Assembly (NCBI GenBank): GCA_021018995.1
Contig: CM037587.1
Location: 11,228,866 to 11,292,865, forward strand
DNA length: 64,000 bases
Direction: 5' to 3'
Source of the DNA: Chloranthus sessilifolius
Lineage: Eukaryota; Streptophyta; Magnoliopsida; Chloranthales; Chloranthaceae
Each line of letters starts with the position of its first letter. Within the stretch, counting starts at the first letter, position 1. The position numbers were made by a program, and so were the translations under genes. This document shows positions 12,011-22,910 of this stretch, piece after piece. The notes under the pieces were generated by a model. That model worked only from the letters and a program-made list of their open reading frames with translations. It did no database searches and was not told the origin of the DNA.

Positions 12011-12572
12011 TCACTCGTATCCTACCCTTCGACACTGTTACTACCCTTATGGGAACTCCTCCCTCCTTACATCCCCCTACCTTGATCACACGGATCGCTC
12101 CGCCGAGCCTACCTCCATATCCAAAGTTTACTCAAATACGAGTCCATTCCTTCAGGGCCAAGAGGCCATTCCTCCATCATTCTCCACTAGAGCCATTGAC
12201 CCTGCCAAATCTTGAATCACCGGTGTTACCACTCCCTTCACCCGGCTCTGGATCTGAGTATGGAGACTATGCTCTTCAAACTATCGTTCCGACTGTCACA
12301 CGGGTAGACAGTGTCACCCACATGACTCCCAACCAAGAGAGTAAAGCCAGAACTGAGTATCTGTCAGATGAAGAGCAAAGTGAACAAAAAGAATACCTCA
12401 ATCCATGCGAGACGTTGGTCTCCACTTTCTTAGAGGAAGAGGATCACACGCAATACCTCCCACCTTGGAGTAGTGCCATACGGACATGCACTCCGACTAG
12501 CAACCGGCCTACCCTATTCTCAAGTCAGGAACCAACTATCCACCTCCCCCTTTCCCCCGGAATAAAGATTTC
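12011..12572 (+). other. Proline/serine-rich linker between gag and protease
   Basis: An open frame from 11818 to 12717 continues here, with Pro/Ser-rich low-complexity sequence and an acidic patch (EYLSDEEQSEQKEY near 12355). A second frame overlaps it at 12573, where protease coding begins. It is probably the Gag-Pol linker with a frame change. No domain is seen. Confidence 0.5.
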
Positions 12573-13091
12573 ATGTATGCACAACTACCCAAGGGGAACA
12601 CGAGAGAAAGGGAAGTTGACTTGCCACCCCCACCACACGTCATCCCACCACCAATTCCCGTACCACAACCAACTCAGCCACCTGCACCTAGGTCCCATCA
12701 GTCGGGCAAAGAAATAGCACTCAAGCTAGGGCAAGAGTATGATCTGTTACGACATCTCCAAAAGATTCTAGCCCAGATATCTATACTAGAACTTATCAAG
12801 AAGTCGCCTGATCATCATCGACTGGTAATAAGTACACTCGAGGACACTCAAGTGGACGAAGACACGACCCTGGATGAGCTTCATCAAATTACCTCTGTCA
12901 TGGCACAACCTCCCGCCCTCACATTCATGGACGCAGACATGCCTAAGGAGTCACTTCGCGGGAGCGCTACCCCCATATATCTCACAGTCATAATCAGAGG
13001 GTTTTTTGTACCCCATGCACTAGTCGATACGGGCGCGGGACTCAATATTTACCCTCTCACCATATTGAAAACACTTGGATACACAGAATAA
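12573..13091 (+). pseudogene. Retropepsin-like aspartic protease
   Basis: The active-site block VPHALVDTGAGLNIYPL lies at about 13008-13058, with the catalytic Asp at 13026-13028. In front is ATPIYLTVIIRGFF, the usual first strand. The protease would cut the Gag-Pol polyprotein. The frame stops at 13090 and the flap part downstream is in other frames. It is followed at 300 bp by the G-patch-like segment. Confidence 0.8.
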
Positions 13092-13395
13092 GATGTCAGG
13101 CCCTCTGCCTATAGCCTCCATAGCCTCTCGGCTCACGTCATTTTAAAAGAACTGATTAAACTTAATCGACCATCAATGCATTAAATTTCTGTATGAGGAC
13201 TCCATCGTCCATATATACGTTGATGCACCTCTTCAGGAGATGGATACCGATTACGCGGCAAACATTCCGACAGCCCATGAATCCGTACTAAACACAAGCC
13301 ATATCCAAAAGACGCGAATTCTTGATGAAGCAGCTGTCGTAGAAGTCTGCTCACCTACCCTTCCTGGTTTTCACCCAGAGCGACAATAAGAGCTG

Positions 13396-13830
13396 ATGAG
13401 GAGGGAGGTTGGCCCAGACCTCGCTAAATTATATGACATCAACCCAACCGCGATGAAAGGGTGTGATCTTATGTACCAACTTGGATACGTCCCCCACACC
13501 GGACTCGGTAAGAATAAGCAAGGTCGTGTGAGACCTATATTCCCGACTAAAATACACAAGAACATAGGATTAGGTTACCAATCGAACGGCCAACCAGTCG
13601 ATTTATTCCCTACCTCACCGAAATGGTCTCTTTATGACCACTTTGTCTATGAAACTACTGAGAAATCAGATGTGCCGAAGCAGAAGGAAGTATCCTTCAC
13701 CAAACCCCAGGAGACAGAAATTAAACTAATATCCAAAGCATTCAACGATTTGACGAACCTGAACGATGACGTTGATGAACCCCTCAAAGGAGATAAACCT
13801 TTGTTTGACACTGAAAATCCCATAGAATGA
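13396..13830 (+). pseudogene. G-patch-like segment of the Tat polyprotein
   Basis: Residues 20-46 of this frame read CDLMYQLGYVPHTGLGKNKQ and then GRVRPI, matching the glycine pattern of a G-patch (GY..G.GLGK..QG). G-patches bind RNA and are known between protease and RT in several retroelements. The downstream part is acidic and unstructured. It ends with a TGA at 13828. Confidence 0.65.
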
Positions 13831-15405
13831 AGAAAGAAGGAGCCTCCAAAAATCGAACCACAATTACAGGATTAAGAATTTACAAATGACGAAGATTTTC
13901 ACATAGCGACCTTACGAGATGACGAAGAACACTCACGTTCACCATGGGAAGGGGATGACACCCTGCAAGAAAATATTAATTCATATAGCATCCGCCTTTG
14001 CCTCAGCCTTGGAGGATGGGAATGTCCGTGGGACTCGCCTTGTATCCTTCACCAAACCCCGGTGCGAAGCATGTACTCACATACTAAAGTAATTTGCTAG
14101 CAAGATCACACATCCCCTAACGACTAAAGTGGACGGAGCCTACCCTACAACCATAAGCACGACCAGTAATCCACCAACCTCGCTATTAGCACCAGAAGAA
14201 AGAGAACCCGATGGTCAGTTGTTCGACTCAGGAGGCATCCATGAGTTCGAAGAGGAGTTTGAACTAGACGCCCCTTCATCCCCAGATGCACTACAACCCC
14301 AAATATTTTGGCAATCGCTCGAGGAAGAGTGACGACCTCCACTAAGTGATGACGAAGACTACTGGATAGACCTCCCTGTACTCGAATTGGCAGAGCAAGC
14401 CAACCTAGAACTTCACGCCTTATCAAATCAAGAGAGCGAATTGGATAATATCATCGGCTCTAACTTAGAAGGATGAGAATGTCCTCGAGAATCTCCCTGC
14501 ATTTCTTACCATTACCAGCCCCATTGCCGAGCATGTGCGCTCATCCCGATATATTATGAGGATCAAGAGAAAGTGCCTTTAAGAGATTCCCCCTCGCGGG
14601 AAGGACAATCATCACATAACTTCGACGACGATAGTTCAATCGATTACGATCTCTCAAGCTTCTTCGGGGAAGAGACAATCAACCTAGTAGAGGAAACTCG
14701 AACTATGATACCCCTCTCATCAGCATTATTTATTCAAAAGATCCCATTGGATGAGAACTCCAAAAAAAAATGCCAAATTTGTAACAAATTCGCGTTCCTC
14801 GAAGGATCGCCCGAACGGCTCCAGCAGCCGTCTCGCTCCCTCAACTAGAGGAAGTGGCTCTCCCAGTGCCCTTTAAGGCCACCGACCCCGTACCATATTT
14901 ATTATCAAAAATCAAAAAAATAGAAAACATAGAAAACCCTAAAAAGCTAAAAATATAAAACCTAAAAAAATCAGAAAACCTTGAAAAAGAAAGGAAACTC
15001 TTTACCTCGACTCAAGTCTGCAGTCAACAAGGGGACTTCCCTCCTCTAACTCCTGACTCGTCTCACGCGCAAGGACGCAAAGCCTGCAGATTAAGTAATA
15101 AGCCAGTCATCATACCGGAAGAGATACTATATGACTTCGAGAGAAGAATCAATAGCCTTGACCTTCACTTTACCAAAGATCTTTCGGTCATAAATTGTGC
15201 CGACAAAGAGTTACCTTGTGCAAGATTAAATCCCCAGCCTAGTAATTTCGTAGTATATGAGCTCATCGAGGATGAAGGAGGAACACCAGGCCCTGATGAG
15301 ACTCAGGACTTCCGACGGGTTATTAAACATTTTAATGAACAAACTCAGGCTGCCGCCGAACCCACAGAGGAAATCGATTTTGGCATCGACGAGAAGCCCA
15401 AGAAA
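13831..15405 (+). other. Acidic inter-domain region before RT
   Basis: Fragmented frames (13831-14340 and 14573-14848), rich in Asp/Glu/Ser/Pro, lead up to RT. In-frame similarity to the RT lead-in (ADKELPCARLNPQPSNFVVYE at 15200-15260, EDEGGTPGPDETQDF at 15271-15315) shows that RT coding begins before 15406. The stretch 14900-14990 is a simple AAAAxCxTAAA-rich run. No other domain is recognised. Confidence 0.5.
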
Positions 15406-16260
15406 ATGTTGATTAGTGCGACGCTCAATCCTAGAGAACGTCAACAGATTATACAAGTCCTACAGGAATATCTTGACTCTTTTGCATGGTCCTATGAGGA
15501 TATGCCTGATTTAGACCCAAGTCTAGTAGAACATCATCTTGTCTTAGAACCCAATGCGAAACCTGTTATGCAGAAACTCCGCAGGATGCACCCCCAAATA
15601 GCCCTTCAAGTCAAAGAGGAAGTTGACAAGTTACACAAAGCCAAATTCATCCGAGTTGTTCTCTACCCCAAGTGGATCGCCAACATAGTACCTGTCACCA
15701 AGAAAGATAGCAGGGTATGGGTTTGCATTGACTTTCGAAACCTCAATCAGGCATGCCCAAAAGATGACTTCCCACTCTCACATATTGACACTCTAGTTGA
15801 CAATACTGCTGGACATGAGATGTTATCCTTCATGGACGATTTCTCTGGATATAATCAGATCAAGTTAGCAGAGTCTGACCAAGAGAAGACTTCTTTCACC
15901 ACACCATGGGGAACTTACTGCTACGTCATTATGCCTTTTGGGCTCAAGAATATAGGAGCCACATATCAACGCGCCATGATGGCTATTTTTCACGACATGA
16001 TACAGAAGTGTGTAGAAGTTTATGTCGATGACATATTAGTGAAGTCTCAAATGCGAGTAGGACACGTTGAAGTCCTTCGGCTAGTGCTACAGAGAGCTAA
16101 GAAATATCAACTAAAAATGAATCCTAAGAAATGTATTTTTGGAGTCACCTCTGGAAAATTACTTAATTTTATAGTTAGCAACTAAGGGATTGAAGTCGAC
16201 CCTGTGAAAGTGAGAGCCATTTTAGAGATGTCACCTCTCAACAATATCAAGGAATTATGA
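15406..16260 (+). pseudogene. Tat reverse transcriptase
   Basis: Copies the element RNA into DNA. Seen in one frame: the lead-in LREYLDSFAWSYEDMPDLDP-like block, FIRVVLYPKWIANIVPVTKK, the fingers motif VCIDFRNLNQACPKDDFPL, the FMDDFSGYNQI block (a catalytic Asp), MPFGLKNIGATYQRAMM, and the catalytic YVDD at 16021-16032 followed by ILVKSQ. The frame stops at 16183, where coding clearly goes on as thumb and connection (ISN.GIEVDPVKVRAI). The region is pseudogenised but retains all catalytic residues. Confidence 0.93.
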
Positions 16261-16263
16261 GGT

Positions 16264-16671
16264 TTGATAGGAAGATTGCAATTCATCAAGAGATTTATCT
16301 CTCAGCATTCAGACCGATGCGATCCTTTCTACAAACTATTTAAAGGAGGGACCGAGTATAGATGGGATGACCAATCCCAGCAAGCTTTTGATAACATTAA
16401 AAAATACCTCCTTAACCCGCCAATACTATCGCCACCAATTCCCGAAAGACCCCTAATCCTATACCTTTCGGCAAACGATAAAGCAATGGGAGTAATCTTA
16501 GGACAATATGAAGAAGATGGCAAGAGAGAGGTCATTTACTACCTTAGTAGAATGATGGTCGAATATGAACGAAAGTACACCCCTATGGAGAAGACATGCC
16601 TCACATTGGTATGGGCTTCAACTAAATTACGACATTACTTCGGAGCATATAAGATACTAGTGCTAGCCTAA
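16264..16671 (+). pseudogene. Retroviral-type RNase H domain of Tat pol
   Basis: Continues RT: IGRLQFIKRFISQHSDRCDPFYKLF, then the RNase H block (RPLILYLSANDKAMGVILGQ, VIYYLSRMMVEYERKYTPMEK, LRHYFGAYKILVLA). It would degrade the RNA strand of the hybrid. In the first catalytic strand the usual Asp position is not obvious, in keeping with decay of this domain in Tat elements that carry a second RNase H. The frame ends at a TAA at 16669, exactly before the next domain. Confidence 0.85.
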
Positions 16672-17285
16672 ATGGATCCTCTAAAGTATATATTCGAAAA
16701 GCCCGCTACATCAGGGAAGATCGCCCGCTGGCATATGCTATTACAAGAGTTCGATATCACTTACGTTACCCAGAAGTCGATCAAGGGGCAAGCCATTGCA
16801 GATTACCTCGCAGATCTTCCACTCCCGAACGATGAACCCATACACGCAGACTTCCCCGATGAAGACTTACTCACAATTCATGATGAAGAGCCCGATAAGA
16901 CCTCATGGACTCTCTATTTCGACAGTGCTGTAAATCACAAAGGGAAGGGCATCGGGATAGTCCTTCTAAGCCCGAAAGGAGTGGTGATACCCAAGGCTTT
17001 CCAACTAGACTTCTCTGTTACCAATAATATTACAGAATACGAAGCTTTTATAGCTGGATTGCAGACAACGTTACAATTAGGTGTTAAACAGTTAAAAATT
17101 GTAGGCGATTCTAAACTAGTAATCTCACAAGTCATAGCAAAATGAAAAACTAAGGAAAGGAAACTAATAACATACCTAGAGACTGCTCAATATTTGGTGA
17201 AAAAATTTGAAAAGATCTCTTTCACACACATCCCTAGATTAGAAAATAAGTTAGCAGATTCCTTAGCCACACTAGCCTCTGTCAT
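16672..17285 (+). pseudogene. Second, cellular-type RNase H (aRNH) of Tat pol
   Basis: A second RNase H of archaeal/cellular type, the hallmark of the Tat lineage. The catalytic pattern is complete on inspection: WTLYFDSAVNHKGKG (Asp at 16921), TNNITEYEAFIAGL (Glu), KIVGDSKLVISQV (Asp) and, after a TGA at 17143, HIPRLENKLADSLATL (Asp). It presumably supplies the RNase H activity that the first domain has weakened. Apart from the stop, the frame is unbroken. Confidence 0.9.
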
Positions 17286-18462
17286 CTAGATACCTATCGG
17301 CCAAAATACCAAGACCTTCTTTATTGAAAGATTAACAGTACCCGCCCACAAAGTAGCATGGACCGTTACAAGGGAACTACCAATTCTCCTTGCCAGCACG
17401 GAATCAAAAGAAATAATCACTCCAGAAAATCACACTGAAATAAAAACCGAAGTCGCTATGTTTAGATTCGAGAAATCACCAACCGACAACGGACAACCAT
17501 GGTATTTTGACATCTGGAATTTCTTGAAATATCAACACTTTTCCCAATATGCCATGAAGATCGAACGAAAGACTATAAGAAACCGGTGCACTCGATTTTG
17601 TATACTCGGTGAAACATTATACAAAGAAGCCTTCACCAAGAGAGTACTGCTACGATGCGTCATAATTGCCGAAGGACAATATATCATCCAAGAAGCGCAC
17701 ACCAGTGCCTGCGGTGCCCACTCTGGTAGACAAAGACTCGCCGATCAAGTTATACGACAAGGCTACTTCTGGCCGACGATGATAAGAGACTGTCACCTCT
17801 ACGTTCAATCCTGCAAACAATGTCAAGAGCATGACGCACTTATCAAAGCTCCATCAGTTGCGCTAAACACTATAACCTCGCCGTGGCCATTTTTGATGTG
17901 GGCCTTCGACATCATTGGATCATTTATAGGCACCGTTGGGAATACTCACAAGCATGCATTCATACTTACAGCGACCGAATACTACACCAAATGGGCAGAG
18001 GCCGAGTCTTATGTCAGAATCACCGCTTCGACGCAAGAGGGTTTATAGTTCAAAATATCATTACCCAGTTTAGAGTTCCCAGAATGCTCATCACCGACAA
18101 CGGACCGCGGTTCATTGCAGAAAAGATGAAGAAGTTATGCAAGAACTACGGCATTGATTTGTGCCACTCATCACTGTTCTACCCTCAAGGCAATGGACAA
18201 GCAGAAGCTACAAACAAGACGCTGATTCGAATCCTGAAATGAACTATGGAAACAAGCAATGGAGCCGACTGGCCCAAACGATTAGCTGAAGCACTCTGGG
18301 CTTATAGAACCTCTATTCATACGGCCACTGGTCAAACTCTCTACCTCCTCACCTATGAGATGGAGGCGGTCCTACCATATGAGATACAAGTACCATCTTT
18401 ACACATCCAACTCGATGATGAGCAATCCTTAGACGAGAGGAGAATTGCCTTACTCAGTTAGA
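17286..18462 (+). pseudogene. Tat integrase, N-terminal and catalytic domains
   Basis: Inserts the cDNA into chromosomes. The zinc-binding HHCC domain reads EAHTSACGAHSGRQRLADQV...QSCKQCQEHD (17692-17832). The DDE core has FDIIG (Asp at 17908), a frameshift near 18020-18050, LITDNGPRF (Asp at 18096) and GNGQAEATNK (Glu at 18204), a 35-residue D-E spacing. After a TGA at 18240 the frame continues GADWPKRLAEALWAYRTS to 18461, where the solo LTR interrupts it. The C-terminal part resumes at 20958. Confidence 0.92.
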
Positions 18463-18467
18463 GCGTG
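18463..18467 (+). repeat. Left target-site duplication (GCGTG) of the solo LTR
   Basis: GCGTG here and at 20953-20957. Removing the insert and one copy brings integrase coding on both sides together (apart from a 1-base frame change). Confidence 0.75.
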
Positions 18468-20952
18468 TGACAGCCCGGATTTCGGCACCTCGAAACCCGT
18501 GCCATCAGCACAATCATCTTGACTGTGCCCCTTAGCTAAGCACGGAACATTGGCATATCAAGCATAAAATGAAATAATAAATGAGCTGCAGAATTTAAAT
18601 CTATATTAAGTAATTCTCCAAAAGACAGTTCTACCCTCATGCCTCTGCATGAATGGAGAACCGACCCGAACCATCGATGATAGCAATCATCACGGATGGT
18701 TCGCCCCAACAGAATAATCTCAAACCCAATATATACATGGTTTGACCAAACAAGGCTTGACATACTAAACCGTACAAATCTCTCTCAAAAAGCCCTCAAA
18801 GTGGCACAACGGAGTCCTCTAAAAGAAGTCCTCAGGAGGTGGCTCCAACTCGTCGCCGGCCGCAAGGTCCGACTCACCGGGGTCAGCGTCTCCTGAAGCC
18901 TCGGCAGCTGCTAGTAGTGGACCTGCGACGTATAGTCTATAGGGTGAGCTACATCCTAGCTCAATAGGGAACAAAAACACAGTTGAACATATAAATTATT
19001 ACTCACATATATTCCATGATATGACATGCATGATGTGTCTATGCAATTATTGATGAAAACAGTTAAAAAGTATTGCATTTTACTGGTAATTTTCTCGTAT
19101 CTTTTATTTACTCATGAATAATGCTGAAAAGGCCTAAAGCAAAACTTAAACTTTCAACTTAAGTAATCCCTGAGCAATATAGCATCGAGCCCCGATGAGA
19201 TACCCTTCATCGTCATCTATATAGACACTTTTAACGTATTCCCTGGGAATACAAATAGTACCTAAGCCCCTTTCCCCTGGGGATTGGTGGCGGGGTTTCA
19301 CTTGTCTCAAATCAACACCCCTGGGGTGTGCTTACTGTGTACAGATAAGCCTCCGCACCGGCCTACGGTTTCGCCGCCGTATCGGTCACGGATATCCTGC
19401 CGTGTCAGTCGTGGATATCCCGCCACGTCGGTGGGGTACCCTATCAAACCTCAAATAACAAAAATATCGGTGCCTTACATATAGTTATTCACCGTGTAAG
19501 TGTGCTATCTTATATCAGTTAGGCCCTATCAAACATGATTCAATCTTGGATACATCCCTGGGATGTATCCATTTACTTGCATCACACCTGATGCTCTTAT
19601 ATCTTCACTTCATCATCCCCTGGGGATGCCTCATTATACTTACTCTTATGGATGTCACACACACACACTTTCACAATTCTTAAGCAATAAAACATTTGAA
19701 TTTGAATTATATATATCACTACATACATGCTCTTGTAAAATAAAATACATGTTCAAGGTGTACCCTACCTCAAGTCTTGGTTTGATCAACGCATCAAGGT
19801 CCCACGTGGCTCCTTGTGCATTAGTTCACACGTACCACCTATGGTACCACATAACATGTGAAACACATCACTAAGGATGCAATAAAGAAGGTCCAAGACC
19901 TTCCAAGAATCTTAAAGTCAAACTCAAAAGTTAATATAAATTAGCTCAGTCGATTAATCGAACTCCAAAATCGATTAATCGAAAGTCAATATCGATTAAT
20001 CGATTCTCAAATCGATTAATCGAGATTTTCATTCGATTAATCGAATCCTAATTCGATTAATCGAAATTCTCTGTTCAGCCAAGTCGATTCTCAATTCGAG
20101 TAATCGAGTTCCCAAAATCGATTAATTGATCCCAAATCGATTAATCAAAAATTGAAATCGATCAATCGAAATCCCATTTCGATTAGTCGATTTTCCCCAA
20201 GTCATTTCCTCCAGCCCCTGGGGTCCACTGGAGGTTCCCAGTTGATTAATCGACCCAAATCGATTAATCGAAATCCAAAGTCGATTAATCGAAATTCAAT
20301 TCGATTAATCGAGATCGGGGTCCTCTGACTTTTCAACTTCTTGGCCAATTTCGATTAATCGAAACCCAATTTCGATTAATCGAAATTGCCAGATTCAGCC
20401 CCTTTCGAGCTGTTCATTCCAACCTTTTTCCACTCTTTTTCCTCTATTTTTCTAAACCATCATCCTACAATCTAAACCATTTTTAACCACAATTTAACCT
20501 CTACAAATTATGCATTTTATTCACAAAGTTTTACCTTGAATCAATCTCAAATTGATTTCAAATCAAGTGGTTGGAAGGCTAGGGTTCCAGCTTTGCTTCT
20601 AGCGGATCCCTCACGTCAAATCCGACGTTTATTGCTCGAATCCCCCTTCCTCAACTAGCATTTACTCCTTGCATTAACTATGCTCTCCTTCTCTCTCTCT
20701 TCTTTGCTCTCTCTCTCTCAATCAACCAATTAAAAGAGAACTAGGGCTATTAAACCCTTATATCTATCCCCCAGCTTGTGTGTTGAGCACATGCACCTCG
20801 ATAGGTGTATGTGACTTCAGATTTTCAACACACACCACATAGCCACACAACCCATCACATCTCGTCCATTCATCACACCCCATGCTAACTATTGGACTTC
20901 TATTTGGTCAAACCTATGACCGATCGGGCACGGATCTCGAGGTCATAGTTTG
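18468..20952. mobile_element. Solo LTR (gypsy, Del/Tekay-like) inside Tat integrase
   Basis: A 2485-bp insert starting TGACAGCCCGGATTTCGG and ending AGGTCATAGTTTG, bounded by GCGTG. It holds no gag, pol, primer site or polypurine tract, so it is most simply a solo LTR left by recombination between two LTRs. TGTGACAGCCCGG-type starts and GTGGATATCCCGCCACG words (19410-19435) resemble Del/Tekay LTRs; that assignment is from memory of the family and is tentative. The 3' end lacks the usual CA. It contains the palindrome array at 19950-20383 and a CT-rich run at 20690-20720. Confidence 0.7.
19950..20383. repeat. Phased array of the palindrome TCGATTAATCGA
   Basis: Eleven exact and six one-to-two-base variant copies of the 12-bp palindrome TCGATTAATCGA. 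Exact copies start at 19950, 19971, 19992, 20012, 20033, 20053, 20260, 20281, 20301, 20351 and 20372. Variants lie at about 20096, 20118, 20137, 20158, 20179 and 20242. Most steps are 20-21 bp, two turns of B-DNA. Spacer sequences differ, so this is not a simple tandem repeat. Confidence 0.9.
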
Positions 20953-20957
20953 GCGTG

Positions 20958-21276
20958 ATTTTTTCAAGCTATTATAAAGCGACTCGATGAAACATGCCTA
21001 AGGGCAGCTGATCATGCTCAGGTATATCGGAGGAGAATTCCCAGGGAATATGATAAGAAAGTCCTTAAACGAACCTTTAACATTGGTGAGCTAGTCTTAA
21101 AGAAAATTATGCCTTCCAAATACGCCCATCCAAAAGGAAAACTGAAACTAAACTGGGAAGGCCCTTATGTTATAACAGATGCATACCCTGGAAACGCATA
21201 CAAATTGGCGAACCAAGATGGGGAAGAACTCCCTAGCCCCTGGAATGCCATGTACCTTAGAAAATACCATCCTTAG
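20958..21276 (+). pseudogene. Tat integrase C-terminal domain
   Basis: Coding resumes just after the solo LTR: IIKRLDETCLRAADHAQVYRR, then RTFNIGELVLKKIMPS, GKLKLNWEGPYVITDAYPGN and LPSPWNAMYLRKYHP, ending at a TAG (21274-21276). This is the usual integrase C-terminal GPY/F-type domain. It is uninterrupted over its whole length and lies in line with the first part of integrase once the insert is removed. Confidence 0.9.
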
Positions 21277-22900
21277 TCTTATGATCATCACATCCCATGG
21301 TTAAAATACTTATACTTATCATCCCCGTAGTCATCACGACCCATCCATTGGTCATATGTCTTCAATCCTCAGAATATCCTTAAAAATCTCCGACTTGTCG
21401 CCCACCATTTACACTCGGGCGATTTGATTGAAGGATTAGTGACCTACCTAAAACTTTTTTCAAAAGCATAAGAAACACTCAATTCTTATTCCCTATCCCT
21501 GCCATTGGAGGAAACGTTAGAGCAAAAAAAAATAAAGATGTTAGGTTCAATCAAAACTCATCATTCTTGCGCCAACAGGATGCCTTCAAAAGAAATGTAC
21601 ACATCAAATATATATATATAGAGCGAGAGCATTACGACTAATGAACAAGTCAATGAACTCAAGGAAGCACAAGCAGGCCATGAGGACATCTCCGGTAATT
21701 TTACTGGAAGTATATAAGCAAGCTGCGAGGGCATCCCTGATATTCTCATACTACTAGATGTCGTCGTAAGGTGGCGGGAGGAGGATAAACCCCTACTAGC
21801 CATAGAATGCGAGATTTTGATGGTACCGAAATATGACAAAGAGCTCGATCATGGAATTTCATACCCCTCAGAGGAGAAGATTGTTACTTACCCCTTTTGA
21901 AAAGGTATTAGTTACGAACTATTCCCCATACCGCTAAGCCTTACCTCTCTCCATTCTAATTTTATTTTGGACGATGAATCTGAGACTTCACTGGATATTC
22001 TTAGGAATGAAACTGAAAACCACTGAATGACGATTGATGCAATCACTCATTATACTTACCATGCTTTTCCTGAATAACCATGAGATAGGATGATCAATCC
22101 CCTAAGATAGACCCCCGTACGCTATTAATCGAAGGACCTCCCCCCGGTTTGGAGACAGTACCGATGCACTTTTCTGCAAGACTAATTCACTTAATACCCA
22201 TGACTATTTATAGACCCAAAATACATATCTAAGGCCCAGGGAAGCTCCATTGCATCCATACGCTGGAGCATTTTTTTTTAAGAAGGAAAATTATATCGAA
22301 AACGCTAACCCTAAGATAGTGCTCAGAGAGCACTATCAAAATACCGTACTGCAAGTTCAACCACGCTTCTACGCTGGGGCATTTTATTTTTATTTTTATT
22401 GTCATTATTTTTATTATCATTTGCTTTCCCTGTTGCACTATTTATTATTTCAAAAAAAAAAAAGAGAAGAAGAAAAAAGAAAGAAAAGAAAAAGAGAAAG
22501 TCAAAAAAAAGAGAGAAAAAGAAAAAAAAACTTATACCCACCTTTCTATCACCAGACCCCGATCTAAGATATTTTCCCCCTTTGACAACTGGCAAGGGAG
22601 AGAAACAAAGCTACTGATAGCATTACCTTTACATGTACAAATGCAAAGCGACCTTCAAACCAGCACCAGGCCAGCTCAGATAGTATCCAAGTCCCAGTGA
22701 CGGCACCGAAAGCAAAAAAAAAAAACACCAAAAGGTAATCAAAGGAGGAGAAGCAAATTAGGTACATCTGAACCAAAAATCCCTATATATATAGACATAT
22801 ACCAAAAAAATAGTCCTTTCTTTTTTCTTCACATTTGTCACTGAGGATACTCCCCCTATATACAACGCACATACAACGAATATAAACAAAAGCACACACA
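21277..22900 (+). other. Non-coding region between integrase and the antisense gene
   Basis: No convincing coding exon. Notable are an A-rich run with AGAAGAAAAAAGAAAG at 22450-22530 and two words CGCTGGRGCATTTTWTTTTT at 22259-22275 and 22371-22390. These mirror four AAAAAAATGCCC words on the other side of the antisense gene (27500, 27595, 28858, 29065). A short TATATATATAGAG tract lies at about 21608. The 3' end of the antisense gene probably falls at 22600-22910. Confidence 0.5.
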
Positions 22901-22910
22901 CCCCTAATCC

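Noticed and set aside
19950-20383. CRISPR-like array of short repeats with unique spacers
   Set aside because: The repeats are 12-bp palindromes with 8-9-bp spacers in an LTR of a plant genome. Repeat and spacer lengths do not fit CRISPR and no cas genes exist here.
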